Shown here: positions 8,097-16,242 of the stretch, piece by piece
Layout: each line of letters begins with the position of its first letter
Position numbering within the stretch: position 1 is the stretch's first letter
NCBI RefSeq assembly: GCF_020539505.1
Contig: NZ_JACDXW010000004.1
Location: 124,001-188,000, forward strand
Length of the DNA: 64,000 nucleotides
Reading direction: 5' to 3'
Source of the DNA: Mesopusillimonas faecipullorum
Lineage (GTDB): Bacteria > Pseudomonadota > Gammaproteobacteria > Burkholderiales > Burkholderiaceae_B
Notes under the pieces: generated by a model
The model's input: the letters and a program-made list of their open reading frames with translations, nothing else
Told to the model about the DNA's origin: nothing
The model's database searches: none
Program-made: the position numbers and the translations under genes

Positions 8097-8453
8097 TTAG
8101 GCCTTAACCAGCTTGGCGAGCGCGTCCAGATCTTCTTTGGCAGCCGCCAGCGCTTTGGATTCTGCGTTGCGGTAAAGCTGAATCAGCTGTCGGCCAGTGT
8201 CGGTTAAGCGAGTGCCGCCGCCCGAGGCGCCGCCTTCCGAAGACACCACGGCGGGTTTGGTCATGGAACTGTTGGTTTCATTAACCAGCAACCAAGCGCG
8301 GCGATAAGACATATTCAGGTGGCGTGCGGCAGCCGATATGGAACCCGTTTGGTCTATGGCTTCCAGCAAAGTGATTTTGCCTGGGCCGACGGCGATCACC
8401 TGATCGCGATAAAGGCGCATCCGCAGGCGTATGTGCAAGTTGTCGTTTTTCAT
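8097..8453 (-). CDS. modE: ModE-like molybdate regulator, DNA-binding domain only
   Basis: A LysR-like winged-helix protein of about 118 residues from the ATG at 8453. An in-frame ATG at 8480 would add nine residues, and neither start has a good ribosome site. The sequence matches the N-terminal ModE domain: ITLLEAIDQTGSISAAARHLNMSYRRAWLLVNETN, then a wing with GGASGGGTRLTDTG. Full ModE (about 260 residues) has two TOBE domains that bind molybdate; this protein ends before them. The adjacent ModE box at modB makes control of the transporter likely. How it would sense molybdate without a TOBE domain is open. Confidence 0.85.
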   Translation of the reverse strand: MKNDNLHIRLRMRLYRDQVIAVGPGKITLLEAIDQTGSISAAARHLNMSYRRAWLLVNETNSSMTKPAVVSSEGGASGGGTRLTDTGRQLIQLYRNAESKALAAAKEDLDALAKLVKA

Positions 8454-8596
8454 TTGAGTCAATGGCCACAAAGCGCGCATCAGGGCGCCGATAGTCTCGT
8501 AGTGTAGACTCGTTTGCTTGTTGGCTCCATGCCTGAATAGGTTGGCATGGCAAAGGCCGGAAACCGCCTTTTCTCAAACTCAGTGGGAAACCAAGC

Positions 8597-9421
8597 ATGG
8601 ACATTCTTTACGCAGGGGCGGGCAAGCTGGCCACCGGCTGCGCCGCTCAGATGAAATCCACCGCGCGATCTCAATGGGCCGTACGTCGTACGCCACGCAC
8701 CGGGGTTTCGCCCTTCGATATGTCTTTTACTGCCGACCTTGCTCAGGCGCAGACATGGAAACTGCCCGCTTCCCCGACCCACGTGCTGTATACCGCCACA
8801 CCTTCTGGGCGTACGCCACAGGCTTACCGGGCGGTTTATCAAGAGGCCTTGCAGCGTCTCATCGACCGTCTGGATCTATCCGCTTTGCAGCGTTTTGTCT
8901 TCGTTTCCTCGACGGCTGTGTATGCCCCTGGCACCGAGTGGGTGAATGAAGACAGCCCCACTGAGCCGCCGGCATTCAATGGGCAGGCTTTGCTTGCCGC
9001 CGAGCAATTTCTTCATCAGGCTCTGGGTGATAAATTAGTGATTCTGCGCTTGGCCGGTTTGTACGGCCCCCAGCGAGTCCAGTTATTTGAACGCTTACGA
9101 GCAGGCCGTGCGGTGGTTCCCAGCGGAGAAGGGCACTGGGTCAATCGTCTGCATGACGATGACGCCGTCCATCTGTGCGCCTGGGCGTTGAGACTAGGCG
9201 TGCCTGCGGGCATCTATCTGGGCGTAGACAATACGCCCATGGAAATCGCCCAGTTGTACGATACACTTGCGACGTGGTTAAAGGCTCCCCCCGTAGCCAG
9301 GGGGCTGCACGAACCTCCAACTGGCAAACGTTTATCCAATCAAGGTATCACCGGCCTGGGTTTTCGCTTGCAATGGCCTTCCACGTTCGAGGGCTATCGC
9401 CATCTTTTGTCCAAGCCATAG
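8597..9421 (+). CDS. atypical SDR-family NAD(P)-dependent epimerase/dehydratase-like protein
   Basis: A 274-residue Rossmann-fold protein. The N-terminus MDILYAGAGKLATGCA carries a glycine-rich dinucleotide motif. FVFVSSTAVYAPG is the beta strand with the SDR Ser and Tyr, but the usual YxxxK lysine is absent, so catalysis is doubtful. The central block VILRLAGLYGPQR and the late VNRLHDDDAVHLCAWAL are typical of the YeeZ-like branch of extended/atypical SDRs. It is transcribed away from modE, with a Shine-Dalgarno GGGAAA before the ATG. The next gene lies 25 bp downstream and may be co-transcribed. The substrate is unknown. Confidence 0.75.
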   Translation: MDILYAGAGKLATGCAAQMKSTARSQWAVRRTPRTGVSPFDMSFTADLAQAQTWKLPASPTHVLYTATPSGRTPQAYRAVYQEALQRLIDRLDLSALQRFVFVSSTAVYAPGTEWVNEDSPTEPPAFNGQALLAAEQFLHQALGDKLVILRLAGLYGPQRVQLFERLRAGRAVVPSGEGHWVNRLHDDDAVHLCAWALRLGVPAGIYLGVDNTPMEIAQLYDTLATWLKAPPVARGLHEPPTGKRLSNQGITGLGFRLQWPSTFEGYRHLLSKP

Positions 9422-9446
9422 CCGCATCCGCACACAGGAATGTTTC

Positions 9447-9824
9447 ATGAAGCAGTACAGGATATTCAGACACCCCGTCGGTACAGTCGAAGCCATCAAA
9501 CAGGGCTGGTCTTGGCCGGCATTTTTCTTCAATTTTATTTGGGCCTTCGTCAAAAAATTGTGGAAACTGGGTGTGACGGTTTTGGTTTTGGCCTTTGCCA
9601 TCGGCATAATTCTTGACGCGATTGCCGAACCCCCGATTGCAGAGACTTTGTCCAATATTGTGGGTATCCTGATCTCGCTGTTGTTCGGCCTGCGTGGCAA
9701 TATCTGGCGCGAACAAAACCTGCTGGCTCGCGGTTTCGAGCATGTCGATTCCCTGCGTGCGCCTAATCCAGAAAGTGCAATCGCGGCTTATCTCAAGCCT
9801 TCCGATTCACCGTCCACAGATTAA
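9447..9824 (+). CDS. DUF2628 small membrane protein
   Basis: A 125-residue protein with the DUF2628 pattern: MKQYRIFRHP at the start, WSWPAFFFNFIWAFVKKLW entering the first membrane segment (about residues 25-65), a second hydrophobic stretch near 67-85, then GLRGNIWREQNLLARGFEHV. The C-terminus is polar. Proteins of this family are small inner-membrane proteins of unknown role. It closes a two-gene unit with the SDR and is followed by an intrinsic terminator. Confidence 0.75.
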   Translation: MKQYRIFRHPVGTVEAIKQGWSWPAFFFNFIWAFVKKLWKLGVTVLVLAFAIGIILDAIAEPPIAETLSNIVGILISLLFGLRGNIWREQNLLARGFEHVDSLRAPNPESAIAAYLKPSDSPSTD

Positions 9825-9865
9825 AAGCGGGCTGTCCTGCCGCCCTGACTGCGGCAGAGGATAAA

Positions 9866-9898
9866 AAAGGCATCTCAGCGCTAAGGCTGGATGCCTTT
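9866..9898. terminator. bidirectional intrinsic terminator between DUF2628 and cyoD
   Basis: AAAGGCATC at 9866-9874 pairs with GATGCCTTT at 9890-9898 around a 15-nt loop, flanked by A and T runs. It can end both the rightward SDR-DUF2628 transcript and the leftward cyo transcript. Confidence 0.75.
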
Positions 9899-9941
9899 AA
9901 TATTTGTAATGGCCAGGCCGTTTCTGTTCATGCGGCTGACA

Positions 9942-10298
9942 TCACATGCCCATGCCCGACATCATGTCCATCATGCGCGTAGCCAGATTGGCCATAACCC
10001 AAAGCGTTCCAGCTATCAGGAAAAACAATAAGGACCCTGAAAAGAGCAGCAGCAACAGGTCTTCGCGATGCTGTTTCCAGCCCACATGCAAGAAATAACG
10101 AAAATGCACCAGCATTTGAATAAGGGCAAAAACACCTATTATCACAAGAGTGGACGTTCGGCTCAGAGACTGAAAATAAACCAAGCCAAACGGAATCACA
10201 GTCAGTACCAAGGCTGCAATAAGCCCCCATACATAAGACATGCGGTCTTTGTGTTCTTCAGCAGACAACTTCATTTGGTCTGTGCTGTTATTACTCAT
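9942..10298 (-). CDS. cyoD: cytochrome o ubiquinol oxidase subunit IV
   Basis: A 118-residue subunit of the bo3 quinol oxidase with three membrane helices. The ATG at 10298 is chosen because CGGAGG lies six bases upstream and the start overlaps the cyoC stop (ATGA). A longer frame to 10340 has no ribosome site. The motifs DRMSYVWGLIAALVLTVIPFGLVYF and LVHFRYFLHV are typical of CyoD. It is the last gene of cyoABCD. No haem O synthase gene cyoE follows; a terminator and an unrelated convergent unit come next. Confidence 0.9.
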   Translation of the reverse strand: MSNNSTDQMKLSAEEHKDRMSYVWGLIAALVLTVIPFGLVYFQSLSRTSTLVIIGVFALIQMLVHFRYFLHVGWKQHREDLLLLLFSGSLLFFLIAGTLWVMANLATRMMDMMSGMGM

Positions 10299-10978
10299 GC
10301 CAAACCTCCGAGATAGACGACTGAGAACAGGAAAATCCATACGATATCAAGGAAATGCCAGAATATCGCAAGCCGCATTATGCCTAGCTTGGTCTTGTCA
10401 TCCATGCCGTGCATGCCTATCTGGATCAGCATGCAGACCAGCCAGATGCAACCCGCAGTCACATGCAAGCCATGCAAGGGCACCAAGCCATAAAAACTTG
10501 ACAGAAAGCCGCTACGTTGTGGCGTTGCCCCCATGGCGAACATCGCACTAAAGTCTTGCCACTCTAAAATCAGAAACGCCACACCGAGCAAACCGGTAAC
10601 GGCCAGCCAAGCCACAATGGTGGAAGTGGCGCGACGATACTTCATCGCGACAGTAGCCATGCCAAATGTAAAGCTGCTGGCCAACAGCAACATGGTTTCT
10701 ATAAATGCCGGGCCCAGATGAAAAATATCTCTAGGGGTTGGCCCTCCGGCAAAGCCATGTGGGATCATGGTTCCATAGGTTGCAAAAGCCATGCCGAATA
10801 AAATGGCATCGCTCATCATAAAAACCCAGAACCCAAAAACCAGAGACTGCGCCTTCTGGTCTGCACTTGAGTGCTGCGCCCCCAAATTCAAACCGGGGTA
10901 CTCAAAGGTCTGCATATTTCCCGGGGCTTCTATGACCGAATTTGGATCTCTGAACAGTTTCATTACTCTGTTTGTCAT
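10295..10978 (-). CDS. cyoC: cytochrome o ubiquinol oxidase subunit III
   Basis: A 227-residue haem-copper oxidase subunit III with five membrane helices. The segment FGFWVFMMSDAILFGMAFATYGTM is diagnostic for CyoC. FYGLVPLHGLHVTAGCIWL and IFWHFLDIVWIFLFSVVYLGG are the conserved late helices. The start ATG at 10978 overlaps the cyoB stop. Subunit III stabilises the core and is required for assembly of the membrane complex. Confidence 0.94.
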   Translation of the reverse strand: MTNRVMKLFRDPNSVIEAPGNMQTFEYPGLNLGAQHSSADQKAQSLVFGFWVFMMSDAILFGMAFATYGTMIPHGFAGGPTPRDIFHLGPAFIETMLLLASSFTFGMATVAMKYRRATSTIVAWLAVTGLLGVAFLILEWQDFSAMFAMGATPQRSGFLSSFYGLVPLHGLHVTAGCIWLVCMLIQIGMHGMDDKTKLGIMRLAIFWHFLDIVWIFLFSVVYLGGLA

Positions 10979-13113
10979 GCCGTAGCCCCTACTGTTGCTG
11001 AGGAAGCAGATGGAGATGCTTGTTCCAGCGCGGCTAGCCCAACGTTAGCGCTGGTGTTTTCTTCGGCGCGCGTGACTGCACGAGCGTCCAGCGCGGCCTG
11101 AATCCAAGCCTCGTGTTGTGCTTTGACTTCCGCTGCGGGTATTACCTTGGTTTCGTCGCGTTCAAAGCCGCGCAATATCATGGCCCCGATACATATCAGC
11201 AAGGTCAATATCACCAGCCACCAAATCTGCCACGTCAGGCCGAAGAACACAAAGAATGCCGCAACACCAATCACGGGCCCCATGGCGCTGTTTTTGGGTA
11301 AGTGGATGTCTTCATAGCTGTTAGGGTTCACGTATGCCACGCCTGCTTCTTTGCAAGCCATGAACTGATCCAGATTGTTAATCGTCGGTATGACGGCAAA
11401 GTTATATTCCGGCGGAGGTGAGGGAGTTGCCCATTCCATACTACGTCCGTCCCATGGGTCGCCGATAGGCACACGGTTTTCATTCCGCTGCTTGAATGAC
11501 ACCCACAGCTGAATCAAAAGAGTCACTACGGCGGCGAAAACGATCACCCAGCCTATGAATGCGACAACAGTAAAAGGCACATAACTGGGTTCTGTAAACG
11601 ATACAGAACGACGTGGCAGCCCCATAAGCCCAAGCACATACAGAGGGAAGAACGCCGTAGTCCAGCCAATGATCCAGCACCAAGCTGAGGTACGTCCCCA
11701 GAACTCATTCAAACGGAAGCCGAATGCTTTTGGAAACCAGTAGTTGAAACCAGCCAACATGCCAAAAAGGACACCAGGAACAGCCATATTATGGAAGTGG
11801 GCCACCAGAAATACGGTATTGTGAACCTGATAATCCAGGGTTGGATTGGCCAGCATAATGCCTGTGATTCCGCCAAGCACGAACAGGAAAATAAAGCCTA
11901 TGCCGTAAACCATTGGGGTGGTAAACCGAATACGGCCGCGGAACATGGTGAGCAACCAGTCGTAGACCTTAACCCCGGTAGGAATACCGATCAGCATGGA
12001 TGCAATGCCGAACACTGCATTGATATGGCCGGACTGACCCATGGTAAAGAAGTGATGCACCCAAACCAGAAAGGACAGGAATGCTATGGACATGGATGCC
12101 CAAACCATGGACTTATAACCAAATAGCGCCTTGCCCGAATAGGTGGAAAACACCTCAGAGTAAACACCATATGCGGGCAGAATCAATATGTAGACTTCGG
12201 GGTGCCCGAAAATCCAGAACATATTCGCAAAGTTCATTGGATTGCCACCCATACCATTGGTAAAAAAGTGGAAATCCAAATAGCGATCCAGCGCCAACTG
12301 TGCCGTCACTACGGTAAGAGGCGGCATCGCAAACAGCATGATCACGCCCGCGCCTAGCGCCGTCCAGGTAAAAAGCGGCATGTGATACAGCTTCATGCCG
12401 GGGGCGCGCAATTTGAAAACCGTGGCAATAATATTGACTGCGGTTAACGTACTGCCGATAGAGGATAAGGTGAGAGACCAAATCCAGTAATCTACCCCTA
12501 CACCAGGGTTAAAGATGGTTTCGGTATAAGGTGGGTAACCAAACCAGCCACCGGTGGAGAATTCGCCGATGACCAGTGAAATCATGACCATCATGGCGCC
12601 AGCTGCAACCAGCCATAGCCCTATTAAGTTCAGACGCGGAAAGGCGACATCCCGGGCACCAATTTGTAAAGGCACAATGTAGTTAATCAGGCCTGACAAA
12701 AATGGCATGACCACAAAAAACAACATGATGGTGCCGTGAGTGGTGAATAGCTGCGCGTAGTGATCGGCCTCGAGAAACCCGCCATTCAGCCCGACCATCT
12801 GCTGCCCACGCATAACGCCAGCTTCTATGATCGCGCGCGCCATCATGACTATGGCCAACACGATATACATAATACCGATGCGTTTATGGTCGACACTGGT
12901 CAGCCAGTCAAACCACAATGAGCGCCATCCGCGAAACACGGTCAGCAATATGGCAACGAAAAGGGCACCCAACACAACAATGGCTGCAGCCCCCGAACCA
13001 ATCAAGCCATTAACCAAGGCGCCCGGGGCGTCACTGGTAAGTTTGCTGATAAAAGGAAACGCAGTATCAACATCACCCAAAAGCCCCAAAGGATGCTCAA
13101 ATAGTCCCGCCAT
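10975..13113 (-). CDS. cyoB: cytochrome o ubiquinol oxidase subunit I (catalytic core)
   Basis: A 712-residue haem-copper oxidase core that reduces O2 to water and pumps protons. The key motifs are visible: SVDHKRIGIMY near residue 72, THGTIMLFF with a haem b ligand His, GHPEVYILILPAYG with the CuB His and cross-linked Tyr, VWVHHFFTMG with the other CuB histidines, and VAHFHNMAVPG with the high-spin haem ligand. It is longer than the E. coli protein (663) mainly through a polar Ala-rich C-terminal tail. The start has a strong AGGGGA ribosome site. It lies one base after the cyoA stop. Confidence 0.96.
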   Translation of the reverse strand: MAGLFEHPLGLLGDVDTAFPFISKLTSDAPGALVNGLIGSGAAAIVVLGALFVAILLTVFRGWRSLWFDWLTSVDHKRIGIMYIVLAIVMMARAIIEAGVMRGQQMVGLNGGFLEADHYAQLFTTHGTIMLFFVVMPFLSGLINYIVPLQIGARDVAFPRLNLIGLWLVAAGAMMVMISLVIGEFSTGGWFGYPPYTETIFNPGVGVDYWIWSLTLSSIGSTLTAVNIIATVFKLRAPGMKLYHMPLFTWTALGAGVIMLFAMPPLTVVTAQLALDRYLDFHFFTNGMGGNPMNFANMFWIFGHPEVYILILPAYGVYSEVFSTYSGKALFGYKSMVWASMSIAFLSFLVWVHHFFTMGQSGHINAVFGIASMLIGIPTGVKVYDWLLTMFRGRIRFTTPMVYGIGFIFLFVLGGITGIMLANPTLDYQVHNTVFLVAHFHNMAVPGVLFGMLAGFNYWFPKAFGFRLNEFWGRTSAWCWIIGWTTAFFPLYVLGLMGLPRRSVSFTEPSYVPFTVVAFIGWVIVFAAVVTLLIQLWVSFKQRNENRVPIGDPWDGRSMEWATPSPPPEYNFAVIPTINNLDQFMACKEAGVAYVNPNSYEDIHLPKNSAMGPVIGVAAFFVFFGLTWQIWWLVILTLLICIGAMILRGFERDETKVIPAAEVKAQHEAWIQAALDARAVTRAEENTSANVGLAALEQASPSASSATVGATA

Positions 13114-13114
13114 A

Positions 13115-14155
13115 TTATTCCCCTAAAACATAATCAGAGCCGGGCGAACACGTCGCCAGTAAGGCTAAGGCAAGAGCATCATTTTTTTCATTTGGCGCTC
13201 GATAGCCGGGCGGTATATCAACGCCGTCTTCCATCATTTGCATAACCACCTTATGAAAAAAATGCTTGTCTACTTCTGTAAAGTAGACACTGCCATCGGC
13301 TGTGCTTGCCTGTGGAAAGGCGGCACTTAGCGCTTTCTGATTAGCACGTTGCGAGAGCGTTTGAACCGCCTTGGCATTAAATGGCTGACCTTGTGTGCGG
13401 GCTTGTTCCACCCACTGATCAAAGTTGGCATCAGTCATGGCCACGGCAGTAAATTTTTGCTCGTGAAAACCATCGCCGTTGTACATCGTGTTCATGCCCA
13501 GAAAGCGACCTGGCTGATAGGCTGCGTAATTCAGTTTGGTGACCATGCCGGCCATGGCATAAATCTGGCTGCCTAAAGCAGGCACCCACAACGACTGCAT
13601 ATTGCCTGCAGTCGTCAGCTCCATGGACAAGGGGCGATCTGCGGGAAAAGCCAGCGTCCCAACACTGGCAATACCCAGTTCGGGATAAATGAACAACCAT
13701 TTCCAGTCATAACCTATGACCTGGACTTTGGTTGGTGCTTCGGCAGAGGCAATCGGTCGATAGGGATCCAGATCTTCGGTTGACTGCCAGACAAGCGTAC
13801 CTATGATTATTACTATAACCAAGGGCCCGCCCCAGTTGATGAACTCAAGAGGGGCGAAGAAATTCCAATGTGGGGAATACTTGCGGCCTGCTTTCTTGGC
13901 TGCGGAATAACGATAGCGAAACATAATGATCGTTACCGCAACGAAAACCGGCAAAGCGACAAACGCCAACAAGATGGCCACTACTAACCACCAGTGTTGC
14001 ATTTGCTTATCGGCAATGATCCCCTGAGGATTGAGAAAGCTCATATGTAGCTCTTCCGCCCCTACGGGCGCACACATAAGCAACAGAGAGATAACTGCCA
14101 ACATCATAATAACGGCATTACGATGTATGCCGTCCGGCCACGCCCTATGGTTCAC
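13115..14155 (-). CDS. cyoA: cytochrome o ubiquinol oxidase subunit II
   Basis: Subunit II of the bo3 oxidase, 346 residues from a GTG at 14155. I choose this start because GGAAGG sits six bases upstream and the product then begins with a short signal-like segment. The open frame runs on to an ATG at 14242 (375 residues) with a much poorer ribosome site. A hydrophobic region ending LLLMCAPVGAEE may be a signal peptide, though it is a poor lipobox. Two helices and a cupredoxin-like domain follow, with YDWKWLFIYPE and HEQKFTAVAMTD. The CuA cysteine pair is absent, as expected for a quinol rather than a cytochrome c oxidase. It is the first gene of cyoABCD and lies 234 bp after the cytochrome c gene. 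Confidence 0.9.
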   Translation of the reverse strand: MNHRAWPDGIHRNAVIMMLAVISLLLMCAPVGAEELHMSFLNPQGIIADKQMQHWWLVVAILLAFVALPVFVAVTIIMFRYRYSAAKKAGRKYSPHWNFFAPLEFINWGGPLVIVIIIGTLVWQSTEDLDPYRPIASAEAPTKVQVIGYDWKWLFIYPELGIASVGTLAFPADRPLSMELTTAGNMQSLWVPALGSQIYAMAGMVTKLNYAAYQPGRFLGMNTMYNGDGFHEQKFTAVAMTDANFDQWVEQARTQGQPFNAKAVQTLSQRANQKALSAAFPQASTADGSVYFTEVDKHFFHKVVMQMMEDGVDIPPGYRAPNEKNDALALALLATCSPGSDYVLGE

Positions 14156-14388
14156 TTGACACCTTCCAAACAAGAATAATCTTCGGACCTTGAATTTATT
14201 CATTCTGGCATCAGAGCCCATGCTTTTTTTCAAGTTAGCCATACTTACTCTTTTATAGAATAACTAGGATTGAAAGGATGCTCTCAAGTTTCTTATCCCA
14301 ACTTAATGGAAGAAAATGATCCGTAGATGGCTCGCAAGGCGTGGGCCGAGTAAAGCGATCTTTATCTTCCAGCCCATCTAAGCTTGGT

Positions 14389-15684
14389 TTATTGCTTGGC
14401 GCGAATCGCCTGAACCTGCGCCGCGGTCACGGCTTCCTCTTGTCCGCCCCACTGAGCACGCATCCAACTTGCCAATAGCGCAATATCTTCGTTGTTCATC
14501 CTATCGGCAAAGCCGGGCATGGCGTACATACGCTGGTTGCCAGTGAAGGTTTGGGTGTCAATACCCTGCAATATCACAGTGATCAGATTGCTCGGGTTGC
14601 TCATCATGACCGCCGTGTTGCCGTCCATAGGAGGCGCGACGTTGGGAATCCCTTCACCTTGAGCGCCATGGCAGCCCGCACAGGCGGAAGCATAGTGATA
14701 GCGTCCGGGTTGCAACAGAGGCTGGGATGCTTGCGCTAAAGGTGCAGGGCCGGGAGGAGGAGTGAGCAACTGGCCGTTTTCATCGGTCATCAAATAGGTG
14801 GCGATGGCGTCAATATCTGCCGGCTCCATTTCGCTCGTAGAAAAATGAACGACGGTGTACATACCGCCGAAGGCGGTACCCTGTGCCGACATGCCCGTAC
14901 GCAGATACTGACTCAGGGACGCGGCATCAAAGCCGCGCTGAGCCAAGGTCTCAGCGGTAATATTCGGAACCACTAAGCCGTCAACGATGTCGCCCCCTTG
15001 GAAGTGCTTGTCAAAAGAGACACCCATCGTCAGGTTGCGGGGGGTGTGACAGGAAGCACAATGACCCAGGCCTTCCACCAGATAGGCGCCACGCAACCAT
15101 TGTTCAGATGCGCCTTCTCGGGTGGGCGGCTGGCGCTTGGGGAAGTTGATCAATGTCCAGAAATTCATGAACGGCCTCACCGGCAGCGTGAACACCCCGG
15201 TGTTAGGGACATTCGGCTCCGCAATCGGTGGCAGGCTCATCATGTACGCATACAGGGCATCGATATCCTCCGTGCGTGTCACGTGCGTAAACACGAATGG
15301 CATGCCGGGGTACAGATTACGATTGCCCGGGGCGATGCCATCACGAAGCACCCGGTGGAAATCTTCCCGCGTGTATTGGCCGATGCCATAGGTGGGGTCG
15401 GGTGTGATGTTGGTCGAATGCAAGGTCCCAAAAGGCGTAGCGATCGGCACGCCGCCGGCTGCCTTCGGGCCTTCAGTCTTCGAGTGACAGCCGAAACAGT
15501 CACCCGCCAAGGCCAACTCGCGGCCACGAGGCAGGAGCTCTTGTTTTTGCGCCTCTGTCAGCGCTTGTTTAACGTCAGGGCTGACACTGGAGGTGCGGAA
15601 CAGGCCGAACAAAACAGCCAGTGCCAACAACACCAACACAATCAGAATAAGAACTAGCACATTTCGCAAGCCACGGCGTTTCAT
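14389..15684 (-). CDS. membrane-anchored tri-haem cytochrome c subunit of a molybdenum hydroxylase
   Basis: A 431-residue cytochrome with an N-terminal membrane anchor (about residues 7-27) and three CXXCH haem sites: CFGCH near residue 62, CASCH near 210 and CAGCH near 338. Candidate axial methionine segments are GMPFVFTH and YAMPGFADRM. It belongs with the cytochrome subunits of periplasmic aldehyde and alcohol dehydrogenases (AdhB/AldF-like). It is the third gene of an operon with the molybdopterin and 2Fe-2S subunits and probably passes their electrons to ubiquinone or another acceptor. A good AGGGG ribosome site supports the ATG at 15684. Confidence 0.88.
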   Translation of the reverse strand: MKRRGLRNVLVLILIVLVLLALAVLFGLFRTSSVSPDVKQALTEAQKQELLPRGRELALAGDCFGCHSKTEGPKAAGGVPIATPFGTLHSTNITPDPTYGIGQYTREDFHRVLRDGIAPGNRNLYPGMPFVFTHVTRTEDIDALYAYMMSLPPIAEPNVPNTGVFTLPVRPFMNFWTLINFPKRQPPTREGASEQWLRGAYLVEGLGHCASCHTPRNLTMGVSFDKHFQGGDIVDGLVVPNITAETLAQRGFDAASLSQYLRTGMSAQGTAFGGMYTVVHFSTSEMEPADIDAIATYLMTDENGQLLTPPPGPAPLAQASQPLLQPGRYHYASACAGCHGAQGEGIPNVAPPMDGNTAVMMSNPSNLITVILQGIDTQTFTGNQRMYAMPGFADRMNNEDIALLASWMRAQWGGQEEAVTAAQVQAIRAKQ

Positions 15685-15696
15685 CGTCGGAATCCC

Positions 15697-16242
15697 CTAC
15701 TCGATGACGCAGCCAGGTGTCTTGAGCGCGACATCCTGAACCGCCTGGTAATAACGCACATACCCTGTGCAACGACAAATATGATCGTTCAGCGCGGCTT
15801 CGATGCGACTTTGCAGGTCTGCACGTTTAACAGGCTGGCGCTTGAGTGACTCGATGAAAATAGTCGCGGCAGTGACGAACCCGGGCGTGCAATATCCACA
15901 TTGAAACGAAAAGTGTTCGATAAACGCTTGTTGTACCGGGCTTAGTTCTTGCAGCCTTCCTTGCTCATCGCGCTTGGCGTGCCCTTCAATCGTAACTATT
16001 GTTTTTCCGTTGAAAAAATGCGCGTCATAAATACAGGTGCGGCTCTCAATGGGGGTGCCGTCAGGCTGAATCTCCATGATGGTACAGGCATGACAGATGC
16101 CTTGCCCGCAACCAAAGCGTGTGCCTGTCAAGTTCAGCTGCTCGTGCAGGAAATCGATCATGGGCATGCCGACCGGCGTATCCACAGGGCCGATTTTATT
16201 GCCGTTGATGGTCAGGGCTAGCGGCCGTTTTTCAATGCTCAT
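15697..16242 (-). CDS. 2Fe-2S subunit of a xanthine dehydrogenase/aldehyde oxidase-family molybdenum hydroxylase
   Basis: A 181-residue small subunit with two 2Fe-2S clusters. The plant-type ferredoxin domain has FGCGQGICHACT and a fourth Cys near residue 69. The helical second domain has QCGYCTPG and HICRCTGY, which complete cluster I. It has no signal peptide, so it must leave the cytoplasm in complex with the Tat-signal-bearing large subunit. Its ATG overlaps the large-subunit stop (ATGA), and cytochrome c follows 12 bp later. It relays electrons from the molybdenum site to the haems. Confidence 0.92.
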   Translation of the reverse strand: MSIEKRPLALTINGNKIGPVDTPVGMPMIDFLHEQLNLTGTRFGCGQGICHACTIMEIQPDGTPIESRTCIYDAHFFNGKTIVTIEGHAKRDEQGRLQELSPVQQAFIEHFSFQCGYCTPGFVTAATIFIESLKRQPVKRADLQSRIEAALNDHICRCTGYVRYYQAVQDVALKTPGCVIE

